Below, piece by piece: positions 17,411 through 26,452 of a DNA stretch of 64,000 bases. The stretch is taken from assembly GCA_902629495.1 (NCBI GenBank), contig CACORA010000008.1, positions 7,265 to 71,264 on the forward strand, written 5' to 3'. The notes under the pieces are model-generated. The model searched no databases, was not told where the DNA came from, and saw nothing but the letters and a program-made list of their open reading frames with translations. The DNA is from Planctomycetaceae bacterium. Its GTDB lineage: Bacteria; Planctomycetota; Planctomycetia; Pirellulales; UBA1268. The stretch's first letter is position 1. Each line of letters starts with the position of its first letter. The translations under genes and the position numbers were made by a program.

Positions 17411-18502
17411 ATGGCAGAAATCGATGTATATTTCCAAGCGTTACACAAGCACGAAGGTTCTGACCTCCACTTGAGCACCGGTTCTCCACCACTTCTGAGA
17501 GTGCATGGAACCATGTCTTCATTAAAGGCCGATCCTCTGGAGCCAGAGAACGTGCTCAAGATGCTCCATGAAATTATGCCTGAGAATTCTCGCAAGGAAT
17601 TTGATGAGACTGGAGATGCAGACTTTGCTTATGAGCTACCGGGCGTTGCCCGCTTTCGTTGCAATGCCTTTCGAGATCGCCGTGGACCTGGAGGTGTTTT
17701 CAGAATCATTCCAAATGATTTTCTGACGGCTGAGCAACTCAATCTCCCAGATTCGATCTTGGATCTTTGCACATTATCAAAAGGTCTTGTCCTGGTAACT
17801 GGGCCGACTGGTTCCGGAAAAAGTACAACGCTGACCGCAATGATTGACCATATCAATAACAGCCGAAAAGACCACATCATTACAATTGAAGATCCGATTG
17901 AATTTGTTCATAACAATAAAAAATGTCTGATCAATCAACGTGAAGTTCATCATCACACGAAGTCTTTTTCTCGAGCCCTCCGTGCAGCGTTGCGAGAAGA
18001 TCCTGACATCGTCCTCGTAGGTGAAATGCGAGATCTGGAAACAACACACATTGCCATTGAAACAGCTGAGACTGGCCACCTTGTGTTTGGTACATTGCAT
18101 ACAACAACTGCAGCATCCACAGTTGACCGTATTATCGATCAGTTTCCAGCTGATCGACAGTCCCAAATTCGCACCATGCTTGGCAGTAGCCTCAAGGGAG
18201 TCATTGCTCAAACTCTATGTAAAAAAGTTCCAAAAGGACGAATCGCTGCCTTGGAGATTATGATCTGCACGAATGCCATCAGTAATCTTATCCGCGAAGG
18301 CAAGACCTTTCAGATCGATTCCGCTATGCAGGTAGGTGGAAAAGATGGCATGGTACTGCTGAATAAAGCCCTGCTCAAGCATGTGCAGGACGGCCTTATC
18401 GAGCCACAAGAGGCTCTTAATCGCTCCATTAATCGGAGGGATATGATGGAACAGTTGAAGAGCACCGAGATCGATACGTCGACACTTGTTGCTGAAGACT
18501 AA
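17411..18502 (+). CDS. pilT: type IV pilus retraction ATPase PilT
   Basis: A 363-residue hexameric secretion ATPase that powers pilus disassembly at the inner membrane. Walker A GPTGSGKS lies at about residues 131-138. The Asp box (ITIEDPIEF), Walker B region (LREDPDIVLVGEMRD), His box (GTLHTTTA) and the PilT hallmark AISNLIREGK are present. It starts with a short leader ATG after GGAGAG. No pilB, pilC or pilin operon is adjacent, so it acts with genes elsewhere or with pilin-like DUF1559 proteins; that last point is speculation. Confidence 0.95.
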   Translation: MAEIDVYFQALHKHEGSDLHLSTGSPPLLRVHGTMSSLKADPLEPENVLKMLHEIMPENSRKEFDETGDADFAYELPGVARFRCNAFRDRRGPGGVFRIIPNDFLTAEQLNLPDSILDLCTLSKGLVLVTGPTGSGKSTTLTAMIDHINNSRKDHIITIEDPIEFVHNNKKCLINQREVHHHTKSFSRALRAALREDPDIVLVGEMRDLETTHIAIETAETGHLVFGTLHTTTAASTVDRIIDQFPADRQSQIRTMLGSSLKGVIAQTLCKKVPKGRIAALEIMICTNAISNLIREGKTFQIDSAMQVGGKDGMVLLNKALLKHVQDGLIEPQEALNRSINRRDMMEQLKSTEIDTSTLVAED

Positions 18503-18521
18503 GTCCTGTTTCGAATCATCG

Positions 18522-18549
18522 ATGTCTGTGGACATGACATGTGTTTTTT
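18522..18549 (+). terminator. weak candidate terminator after pilT
   Basis: ATGTC-TGTG-GACAT forms a five-base stem at 18522-18535, followed eight bases later by a run of six T (18544-18549). The stem is short and the spacing loose, so this is tentative. Confidence 0.25.
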
Positions 18550-18776
18550 CTGATTCATGCACGCAAAACAAAATCGGAATGGCAACACAAGATGTGGCGT
18601 ATGCTTTGATACTTGCATCGTTTGATGCAGGCTAAAGAAACAGCCTCAACATACACTTATCATCAAGACGATATATCTCCTATTACTGAACCCTCCATAT
18701 TCGAATTCTTTCGAACTCTGACGTGTGACACAGTCTTCAACAAATGAGTTTGTGACCTTCGATCGGCCGGCCTGCC

Positions 18777-20090
18777 ATGAATATCATTGATGTCATTCAT
18801 CAGAAACGTGATGGCAAAGAACTGGATTCCTCACAAATTCAGTGGGTCATCGAATCATACTGCCAGGACAAAATTCCTGATTATCAAATGTCTGCGCTTG
18901 GCATGGCCATTTTCCTCAACGGAATGAGCAATCAAGAAACCATTTACCTCACAGAGAGCATGCTGCATTCAGGCATAATTCTTCAGTGGTCAACTGGCAG
19001 CCCGGTGGTTGACAAGCATTCAACAGGTGGGATTGGTGATAAAACGTCATTGATTCTTGCTCCACTCTTAGCCTGTTGTGGTTTTCGGGTACCGATGATA
19101 TCGGGTCGTGGACTTGGCCCAACCGGAGGGACACTCGACAAACTTGAAGCGATCTCTGGGTTTCGGACCGACCTCGATGAACATGAAATGCAGCACATCG
19201 TCGAAACAGTTGGCTGCGTGATTACTGGGGCAACTCCACGAATAGCACCTGCTGACCGCAAACTCTATGCCCTGCGAGATGTCACTGGCATCGTTGCATC
19301 CGTTCCACTGATTACTGCAAGTATTCTGAGTAAGAAACTTGCTGAAAACATTGATTCATTAGTTCTTGATGTTAAGTATGGAAGTGGTTCATTTATGCAA
19401 AGTACAGATAACGCACGTACTCTTGCTCATTCATTGTGCTCAGTTGGCAAGCACTTTGGCCTCAATACGGCGGCCCTGATTACAAATATGGATCAGCCAT
19501 TAGGTCAAATGATTGGCAATGCAGCTGAAGTCATTGAGTCTTTCGATGTGCTCAAAGGAACCGGTCCACGAGATGTTCGGGAACTCACTCTCTCACTTGG
19601 TGCAGAATTAGTAGTAGCCGCTGATCGTAGCAGGACGTTCGATGAAGCGCAGAAGCAGTTAGCGTCCTATCTTGATGATGGTTCAGCATATGAACGTTTT
19701 CAAAGAATGATCCTTGCGCAAGGAGGAACGCTTCCGCTACCCAAAGAAACTCTTTCGTCACGTGAATTACTCATCCCTCATACCGGATGGATCAAACACA
19801 TCAATTGTCATCACTTTGGACAGGCTATCACCGCATTAGGAGGAGGGAGATCCAAAATAGGTGATACCATTGATCATGCTGTTGGGATTGAGATGCTTGT
19901 CAGGATTGGTGATTACGTTGAAAATAACCAGCCATGGTGTCGAGTCTGGTATCGATCAAAGGAAACGCTACTCAAGGCCCAACATCTTTTGACTAATACC
20001 ATCCTTCTCGACTGCCAACGGCCTCCTACTGCAAATCCAACACCTCTCATTTTTGAGCGAATCAACACTGGTTCTGAGAAAGAGTCATGA
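18777..20090 (+). CDS. pdp: pyrimidine-nucleoside (thymidine) phosphorylase
   Basis: A 437-residue enzyme that cleaves thymidine, deoxyuridine or uridine with phosphate to base plus (deoxy)ribose-1-phosphate. The family signature is present: DKHSTGGIGD at about 79-88 and GRGLGPTGGTLDKLE near 106-120, then ADRKLYALRDVTG. The N-terminal pattern (IIDVIHQKRDGKEL) and KGTGPRDVRELTLSLG resemble the broad-specificity Pdp group more than E. coli DeoA. It is the first gene of a salvage block; the next gene, cdd, overlaps its stop by four bases (ATGA). Confidence 0.95.
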   Translation: MNIIDVIHQKRDGKELDSSQIQWVIESYCQDKIPDYQMSALGMAIFLNGMSNQETIYLTESMLHSGIILQWSTGSPVVDKHSTGGIGDKTSLILAPLLACCGFRVPMISGRGLGPTGGTLDKLEAISGFRTDLDEHEMQHIVETVGCVITGATPRIAPADRKLYALRDVTGIVASVPLITASILSKKLAENIDSLVLDVKYGSGSFMQSTDNARTLAHSLCSVGKHFGLNTAALITNMDQPLGQMIGNAAEVIESFDVLKGTGPRDVRELTLSLGAELVVAADRSRTFDEAQKQLASYLDDGSAYERFQRMILAQGGTLPLPKETLSSRELLIPHTGWIKHINCHHFGQAITALGGGRSKIGDTIDHAVGIEMLVRIGDYVENNQPWCRVWYRSKETLLKAQHLLTNTILLDCQRPPTANPTPLIFERINTGSEKES

Positions 20091-20488
20091 ACGATAACGC
20101 ACTATGCAAACTTGCGTCTGAAGCACGTGAATCAGCGTATGCGCGATATTCACAATTTGCGGTTGGTTCAGCCATTCTCACAACAGATGGCCGCACCTTT
20201 ACTGGATGTAACATTGAGAACGCCTCTTCACGACTGACCATATGCGCCGAACAATCTGCATTGGCAAATGCGGTTGTGGCTGGGAACCGACAATTTCTCG
20301 CGATTGCCATTGCAGCTTCAGGTGGTGTTGCCCCTTGTGGCGCATGCCGTCAAACTCTAGCTGAATTCTGTGATGACTCACTCCGCGTCCTTATTGCCAA
20401 CGCAACCGGGCAACTTGTACGACAAACGACTTTAGGTGTCTTGTTGCCAGACCGGTTCTCTGCAGCGTCTCGTACTCATTCGTCGTAA
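20087..20488 (+). CDS. cdd: cytidine deaminase
   Basis: A 133-residue homotetramer-type enzyme converting (deoxy)cytidine to (deoxy)uridine. The zinc site is complete: Cys53-Ala54-Glu55 (CAEQSA) with Glu55 as proton shuttle, and PCGACRQ supplying Cys84 and Cys87. The substrate loop GCNIENAS lies at 40-47. It overlaps pdp by ATGA, so it is translationally coupled, and it feeds uridine to the phosphorylase. Confidence 0.96.
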   Translation: MNDNALCKLASEARESAYARYSQFAVGSAILTTDGRTFTGCNIENASSRLTICAEQSALANAVVAGNRQFLAIAIAASGGVAPCGACRQTLAEFCDDSLRVLIANATGQLVRQTTLGVLLPDRFSAASRTHSS

Positions 20489-20533
20489 TCATTTTTGCAT
20501 TAAACACTTCTTATGTTTTGACTACGGTATCTC

Positions 20534-21154
20534 ATGTCCATTCACATTCTCGATCATGCCCTTGCGAAGCATCATATTACCACGCTTCGTGACAAGAAGA
20601 CGGAGGCAGATCAGTTTCGGAGGCTTCTTCGCCGCCTCACGACCTTGCTTGTAGCCGAAGCCACCAAAAACCTTGCGAGTGATTCTTATGAGGTAGAAAC
20701 ACCACTGGCTCTATTTCAAGGTAAACAAATCTCTCACTCCATTGGGCTCGTTCCCATTCTGCGTGCTGGTCTGAGTATGGTTGATACGGCCCTTGATCTC
20801 TTGCCCTTTGCTGAAGTCTGGCATCTTGGCATGTATCGAGATGAAGCAACGGCACAACCAGTCGAGTACTACAGCAAAATACCGAAGACTAACCCGATTG
20901 ATGTGGCAATCATTCTTGATCCCATGCTTGCGACGGGTGGCTCTGCATCGGCAGTAATCGACAAACTCAATGCCTGGGGTGTTCAACACCTATATCTCCT
21001 TTCAATTATTGCATCACAGCCAGGAGTTGATGCACTTTGTAAAAACTATCCTGACGTACACTATTTCATCTGTGATGTTGATTCATCTCTCAATGACAAA
21101 AAATTTATTGTCCCAGGGTTAGGAGATGCTGGTGATCGTGCCTTTCAAACATGA
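20534..21154 (+). CDS. upp: uracil phosphoribosyltransferase
   Basis: A 206-residue enzyme making UMP from uracil and PRPP. The N-terminus (HHITTLRDKKT) and the PRPP loop ILDPMLATGGSAS are diagnostic, and GLGDAGDR near the C-terminus forms the uracil pocket. It lies 45 bases after cdd in the same direction and takes up the uracil released by the phosphorylase. Confidence 0.96.
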   Translation: MSIHILDHALAKHHITTLRDKKTEADQFRRLLRRLTTLLVAEATKNLASDSYEVETPLALFQGKQISHSIGLVPILRAGLSMVDTALDLLPFAEVWHLGMYRDEATAQPVEYYSKIPKTNPIDVAIILDPMLATGGSASAVIDKLNAWGVQHLYLLSIIASQPGVDALCKNYPDVHYFICDVDSSLNDKKFIVPGLGDAGDRAFQT

Positions 21155-21190
21155 GAGAGACAAAAGTTTCTTGCGGAGTATGCAATAGCC

Positions 21191-22465
21191 ATGGAACGAC
21201 TTATCAGTGCATGTGGATTATTTGTCTTAGTTGGTCTCGCATGGCTCATGAGTTCATCAAAATCACGTGTCTCATGGCGACTTGTTTTTTCTGGAATAGG
21301 TCTGCAAGTACTCCTTGCTACTCTGATCTTATGGACGACACCAGGACGATTTATTTTTGAGTCACTGGGATTATTTTTTAATTCGATTCTCAGTTTTGTT
21401 GAGGAAGGCACTGGCTTTGTGCTTGGCATACAGCCATTTCCTGGCGATCCACCAATGCCACCAAGAGCGGCACTCCTTCGTACCTTCGCATTCGGCGTCC
21501 TTCCGACTGTAATTTTTTTCTCTTCCCTCATGTCCATTCTTTATTATGTAGGACTCATGCAACGGGTGGTCATTGCAATGGCATGGGTTATGCAAAGAGT
21601 GCTTGGCACGTCTGGCGCCGAAAGTCTCGCCGCGGCTGCAAATGTATTTGTTGGTCACACAGAAGCTCCCCTTGTAGTACGGCCATTCATTCCTCGCATG
21701 ACACAATCTGAGTTGAATGCACTCATGGTTGGGGGCTTCGCAACAATTACAGGAGGACTACTCGCTGTTTTTGTAGGCATGGGTATCGATGCGGCCCATC
21801 TTCTCACAGCTTCTGTTATTTCAGCACCTGCCGCTCTTGTTGTTGCAAAGGTCATGCAGCCGGAGATGGAAACACCTGAAACACTCGGCCGTGTTGAAAT
21901 ACAACTTGAAGAGAACTCTGTAAATGTCATTGATGCAGCAGCCAATGGAGCAAGTGAGGGAATGAAACTCGCTCTCAACATTGCTGCCATGCTTATTGCG
22001 TTTTTAGCACTGCTTGCAATGTTCGATGCATTCATTGGCTGGACAGGGGCTCAGCTTGGATATGTTGACCAATCCGGAAGGCCCATATGGACACTCGCTC
22101 AGGCTCTGGGTTATTTATTCTCACCTGTAGCATTCAGTATGGGGATAGAGTTGTCTGATTGCCTGAAGGCCGGAGAATTACTAGGACTGAAAATGGTTAC
22201 CAATGAAGTGGTTGCTTTTGAACAACTCTCTACATGGCTCAAAGACCCCGATATTACGCTCAGTGCACGGACTGAATACATCCTTACGTACGCACTGAGT
22301 GGTTTTTCAAATTTTGGTGCTATCGGCATTCAACTCGGTGGTATTGGGAGCCTTGCACCAAACCGCAGGCGTGATCTTGCTCGCTTTGGTCTTCGTGCAA
22401 TGTTGGGAGGCGCCATCGCTTGTTGTATGACCGGATGTATAGCCGGAGTACTGTTACCCAAATAA
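21191..22465 (+). CDS. nupC: concentrative nucleoside transporter (CNT/NupC family)
   Basis: A 424-residue inner-membrane nucleoside:cation symporter. It has an N-terminal pair of helices, a gate domain, and the CNT core with GTSGAESLAAAANVFVGHTE, GGFATITGGLLAVFVG and SNFGAIGIQLGGIG. The family length is about 400. It is 36 bases after upp and completes the operon: it imports the nucleosides that Cdd, the phosphorylase and Upp process. It converges on tdk with a 34-base gap. Confidence 0.94.
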   Translation: MERLISACGLFVLVGLAWLMSSSKSRVSWRLVFSGIGLQVLLATLILWTTPGRFIFESLGLFFNSILSFVEEGTGFVLGIQPFPGDPPMPPRAALLRTFAFGVLPTVIFFSSLMSILYYVGLMQRVVIAMAWVMQRVLGTSGAESLAAAANVFVGHTEAPLVVRPFIPRMTQSELNALMVGGFATITGGLLAVFVGMGIDAAHLLTASVISAPAALVVAKVMQPEMETPETLGRVEIQLEENSVNVIDAAANGASEGMKLALNIAAMLIAFLALLAMFDAFIGWTGAQLGYVDQSGRPIWTLAQALGYLFSPVAFSMGIELSDCLKAGELLGLKMVTNEVVAFEQLSTWLKDPDITLSARTEYILTYALSGFSNFGAIGIQLGGIGSLAPNRRRDLARFGLRAMLGGAIACCMTGCIAGVLLPK

Positions 22466-22499
22466 CTGGATGATCAATTCTTTTCTTTCCCAAGCAACA

Positions 22500-23093
22500 C
22501 TACTTAAGATTTTGTCGCACTGGAGAAATCTTTTCTAATCCAAACTCCTTACGGCTCAGTGCTTCATAATGATGCCCTACATCGACCTGATGCCCTTCGA
22601 TAATTCGATTCCCTGATTCATCCAGTCGTGCATTCATTGTTGCTTTTTTTCCACTCCGACAGATTGTTTTGATCTCGATAATATTATCTGCCCAAGCCAG
22701 AAGATACTTACTCCCCTCAAACGGTTCACCTTGAAAATCTGTGCGTATGCCGTAGCAAAGAACTGGAACGGATAATTGATCACATACAAGAGTCAGTTGC
22801 AGTACTTGCTGAGGAGTGAGAAATTGGGCTTCATCAATCAACACGCAATGAACTTTTTCCTTTTCGTCTTCCTGTTTCACAGACTGGAAAAAATCATAAT
22901 CTTGTCTAAAGGCAGTGGCCTCCGCCGTAATGCCAATGCGTGAGTGAATAACTGCACGGCCACTCCTGTCGTCAATGATCGAAGTGTAGAGAAGCGTTCG
23001 CATCCCGCGCTCCTCGTAGTTATGTGCAGACTGCAGGAGTGTTGTACTTTTACCTGCATTCATTGCTGAATAATAAAAATAAAGTTGCGCCAT
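22500..23093 (-). CDS. tdk: thymidine kinase, type II (TK1-like), zinc ligands mostly lost
   Basis: A 197-residue enzyme phosphorylating thymidine to dTMP. The ATG at 23093 follows AGGA and gives the standard start [17 protein letters not shown]; the longer frame to 23213 is not needed. Walker A is at about 9-17 and the catalytic Glu is in DEAQF. In E. coli the zinc-bearing lasso has the pattern TICxCGRKA and CRKHY. Here the equivalents read TICRSGKKA and SRKEF, so only one of the four metal ligands remains. The enzyme is probably active without structural zinc. Confidence 0.95.
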   Translation of the reverse strand: MAQLYFYYSAMNAGKSTTLLQSAHNYEERGMRTLLYTSIIDDRSGRAVIHSRIGITAEATAFRQDYDFFQSVKQEDEKEKVHCVLIDEAQFLTPQQVLQLTLVCDQLSVPVLCYGIRTDFQGEPFEGSKYLLAWADNIIEIKTICRSGKKATMNARLDESGNRIIEGHQVDVGHHYEALSRKEFGLEKISPVRQNLK

Positions 23094-23391
23094 CTTTTTT
23101 CCAGGAGAACACGGCAGTGACATCTCACATTGAATCATTAATCTACCATTTCCTGAAACCACCAGAGTAGGATTTTCAGCCGTAGAATTACTCATCCGGT
23201 ACTTGAGGCACACAATTGATCAAATTCGTCCTATTGGCAACGCATGCCATTTCAAGAGATGGCATCGTGTTCGATGTGACCGACAGAACCCATCCTCAAC
23301 AGATATGTTGCACATCAGACTAGGTATGAAAATCGATTTGTGACCGGCTTTCTTTGGATTCGCCTTTTTTGAATGAAAATAAAAGCCGATA

Positions 23392-24972
23392 TTATTTAGC
23401 AGTAGGCAATTCTTTTTGCCTGTCTTTTCTTTGCCGAAGTGATGCCGCAACGGCTTGGTAAGCATCGACGAGGCCAAAACCTGTCTGGTAATCGTACCCC
23501 TCGGCTGCAATATCACAGGCTGTTGAGCCAAGAATCTCTCTCGTCTCCCACGGTTTTAGTTCCGGATTTGCCGATAACATCAACGCAATGGTTCCACAAA
23601 TCATTGGTCCCGCAAATGAGTTTCCACTTGCTCCCTGCTCAATAACCGTTCCGTCTTTTTGGATTGATGGCAAACGAAAATTGAATGCGGAAACAACTGG
23701 CTTCTTAACAGATCCCTCTCGATAGTGATACGTATTCCACTCTACTGGACCCTGGCTTGAAAATGGGGTTCGAGATAAATCACGCTGGACACCAGTTGCT
23801 GCAAAGACTGCCATTGGAATGTCTTCTGGTGTTCTCATCTGACGAGGCACGGGTGCAAATTGGGGTGACTCTTTTTTCGCAAAGTTCCCTGCACCGGAAA
23901 CAAGATGGACTCCACAAAAAGACGCATGTTCACAGGCTTTCCGCCAGTGCGATCGATACTCACCAAGATGCGGAATAGAGAAACTCATGCTGTACGTGTC
24001 AGCGTCATGGTTGATGGCCCACTCAAACGCTTGTTCAAATGACCTAGGCGACGCAAGAACACCCGCCCAACGTGCATTTGGTGCAATGCCAAACTGTTTC
24101 TCTGGCGCACCGGCTGTTCGACCACAAATAATGACGGCACACTGGTGTCCATGTAAGAGTTTCCCACCCACACTACTTCTGTTGTTTTCATAATCATTTC
24201 GGAGCAAGTTTCCTGTACCCCTATCGAAATCAAATCCATGAAGATCATCGATAAGGCCATTTCCGTCATCATCAACACCGTTTCTCTTTTCAAGTGAATT
24301 TCTGTAACGAGTCGGAAGAATTGTTGGCGAGATGATAAAGTTTCCATCGTGAATAACATTGAGCACTCCCGTGCCAGTGACACCAAGCTTTTTCCATGCC
24401 TGATCTACATTTAGGGCTTTGATATACCAGGCGACAGGAATATCCCCATCTTGAAATGGGTGTGACTTGGACAGCTCATCACGTGCACTCACTCGGAAGT
24501 TTTTCCGACGCTCTCTATGTTCCTCACCCGCATAAAAAATGGCTCGTACACCTGGAACACTCGTCAGTTGCTCAACATCGCTCGCGTTTATCGAGCATGA
24601 AAAACCATTTACAATCCAATGAAAAATAATATTTTGGACAATCTTTTTCTTTTCAAGAGTCTGTATGGCATGGCGCGATTGTTGCTGAGACTCATGACTT
24701 ATGCGATGCAACAAGGCGCGTACTTTCTGACGCATCTCACGTCGTCCCATTGAATAAAATTCTTTAATTCGTCGATTGTATGCTTCACCGTCACCTAAAA
24801 ACTGCTCATCAAACCATGCGGTGATTTTTATGGAGCCCTGCCGGGCCTGCTCCAGTCGAGGGTCTATCCAGCAAGTGGTACCATCAATCCTCTCAGGTGT
24901 AACTTCTTCTGCTAAGCCATAACAACCTATGAAGACCGTGAGGATTGCGAAAGCATGCGAGATGTGTTTCAT
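23392..24972 (-). CDS. secreted subtilisin-family (S8) serine protease
   Basis: A 526-residue protease with a signal peptide ending near GLAEE. Residues 50-160 look like an I9-type propeptide. The triad is readable: Asp209 in NVIHDGN, His274 in LLHGHQCA and Ser452 in GASGNSFAGP, with Asn363 (SGAGNFA) as the oxyanion residue. The Asp motif is HDG rather than the usual DTG, and His is followed by GHQ rather than GT. The DDDGNGLIDD calcium-type segment is common in planctomycete subtilases. The downstream neighbour on the same strand is tdk; no shared role is apparent. Confidence 0.9.
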   Translation of the reverse strand: MKHISHAFAILTVFIGCYGLAEEVTPERIDGTTCWIDPRLEQARQGSIKITAWFDEQFLGDGEAYNRRIKEFYSMGRREMRQKVRALLHRISHESQQQSRHAIQTLEKKKIVQNIIFHWIVNGFSCSINASDVEQLTSVPGVRAIFYAGEEHRERRKNFRVSARDELSKSHPFQDGDIPVAWYIKALNVDQAWKKLGVTGTGVLNVIHDGNFIISPTILPTRYRNSLEKRNGVDDDGNGLIDDLHGFDFDRGTGNLLRNDYENNRSSVGGKLLHGHQCAVIICGRTAGAPEKQFGIAPNARWAGVLASPRSFEQAFEWAINHDADTYSMSFSIPHLGEYRSHWRKACEHASFCGVHLVSGAGNFAKKESPQFAPVPRQMRTPEDIPMAVFAATGVQRDLSRTPFSSQGPVEWNTYHYREGSVKKPVVSAFNFRLPSIQKDGTVIEQGASGNSFAGPMICGTIALMLSANPELKPWETREILGSTACDIAAEGYDYQTGFGLVDAYQAVAASLRQRKDRQKELPTAK

Positions 24973-25043
24973 GTCATTCTCTGACCTAGGAATAACCTAT
25001 ATGCACAGCAAATATATCTCTCAGTGGAGGACAGTCGCACCAT

Positions 25044-26252
25044 CTACTTGCTGACTTCATTTGCATCCCATACTACATGTGCGCCCTGAGATGGTCGACT
25101 TGTAAACCAATATGGCTTTATACCTGTCTCCTGTTGATACTGGATTGCCGTAGCCTCAGCTACAGACCTGAGATGATCCGTTGCCACAAGCGAGACCGTA
25201 CAGCCCCCAAAGCCAGCGCCTGTCATCCGAGAGCCATACACACCAGCTCGGCCACCTTTTTCTCTGGCAATACTCACAAGTAAATCTAACTCTGCACAAC
25301 TGACTTCGAAATTGTTGCTGAGGGAATCATGGCTGGCAAACATCAGATTACCAGCACATGCCCAATCACGAGAACGAACTGCTTCAGCCATCTTTTTCGT
25401 TCGGATGATTTCAGAAACGACATGACAAGCTCGTCTTGACTCAACGGCAGTTAACCGTTTAGATGCACTATCGATATCTTGCTGGGACACATTCCTCCAG
25501 GTCTGTCGGCCAATTTTTTGCAAGGCATCATGGCACTGCACACGTCGTGATGCATATTCCCCTTGGTTGAGCTCATGCCTGACATTACTGTGAATAATCA
25601 GTATGGAAACATCACGAGTATCAAATGGAACATGAGTGACTTTTTGTGTTTGGCAATCGATAAGCATTAGCTCATCCTCGACACCGAAAACACTACTAAA
25701 CTGATCCATAAAACCACATGGGACGCCTGCAAATTTATGCTCTGCTCTCTGACATAAAAGAGCCTTTTCAGTCAAATCACATTGGTATTTTGTCAGCCAT
25801 TCAAGTAACGTTGCAGTTGCTACTTCGAGAGCAGCACTGCTCGAGAGCCCTCCACCCATAGGAACTGTCGACTGAACAACTGCGTTGAGCGATGGTATTA
25901 TAAAACCACGATCAATCCATTCTTGAATGACTCCATTGACATAGTCTGTCCATTCGCCAGTTTTTGGAAGAAGACCCTCGGTCAATGAAAATCGTTTTGT
26001 TGATGCCACTTCACTACTATGAATAGTAATGGTCTGTGGCTTGAGCTCATCGGCACCAAGACCTGCTGCAATGAGTACATATCTTTCTAATGCGAGAGGT
26101 AAAACAAGTCCATCATTGTAATCAATGTGCTCACCAATCAGATTGACTCGACCTGGTGCCGCAACGATAACGGATGGCATGCAACCGAATTGCTGAGAGA
26201 AACTCTTCTCAATAAGGGAACGTTGTGCACGAAGTGATGTATCTACATTCAT
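25044..26252 (-). CDS. galK: galactokinase
   Basis: A 402-residue GHMP kinase phosphorylating galactose at C1, the entry step of the Leloir pathway. The galactokinase signature APGRVNLIGEHIDYN is at about 32-46. The ATP loop PMGGGLSSSAALE and the C-terminal SRMTGAGFGGC are intact. It is divergent from the sulfatase-hydrolase fusion, so a role in using galactose from sulfated galactans is plausible. No galT or galE is in view. Confidence 0.95.
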   Translation of the reverse strand: MNVDTSLRAQRSLIEKSFSQQFGCMPSVIVAAPGRVNLIGEHIDYNDGLVLPLALERYVLIAAGLGADELKPQTITIHSSEVASTKRFSLTEGLLPKTGEWTDYVNGVIQEWIDRGFIIPSLNAVVQSTVPMGGGLSSSAALEVATATLLEWLTKYQCDLTEKALLCQRAEHKFAGVPCGFMDQFSSVFGVEDELMLIDCQTQKVTHVPFDTRDVSILIIHSNVRHELNQGEYASRRVQCHDALQKIGRQTWRNVSQQDIDSASKRLTAVESRRACHVVSEIIRTKKMAEAVRSRDWACAGNLMFASHDSLSNNFEVSCAELDLLVSIAREKGGRAGVYGSRMTGAGFGGCTVSLVATDHLRSVAEATAIQYQQETGIKPYWFTSRPSQGAHVVWDANEVSK

Positions 26253-26350
26253 GAATAGTCATTCTGAGAGAGACCCTTAAGCAGACATGTATCGCATGCC
26301 TGTACGCATGAGTAAGCACACGCGATTCGCATTGTTTTGGTGTACAGTGA

Positions 26351-26356
26351 TATAAT
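26351..26356 (+). promoter_or_regulatory. candidate -10 element upstream of the sulfatase fusion
   Basis: TATAAT occurs 97 bases before the fusion gene start within the divergent galK/sulfatase gap. No good -35 is seen at 17 bases, so the call rests on the hexamer alone. Confidence 0.25.
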
Positions 26357-26452
26357 CTATACTTAATCCTTTGGGGAATTAAACCTGATGAAGGCCAGCC
26401 CTGCCGTTCTCTCACTCCTCTGAAAACTCTAGAAGTATTTCTTTCTCCTGAC

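Noticed and set aside
18614..18629. TGCATC-GTTT-GATGCA hairpin before pdp
   Set aside because: Short stem without T run and no match to a known riboswitch or attenuator.
23244..23265. ATGCCAT/ATGGCAT hairpin between tdk and the subtilase gene
   Set aside because: Seven-base stem with no T tract; too common to call a terminator.
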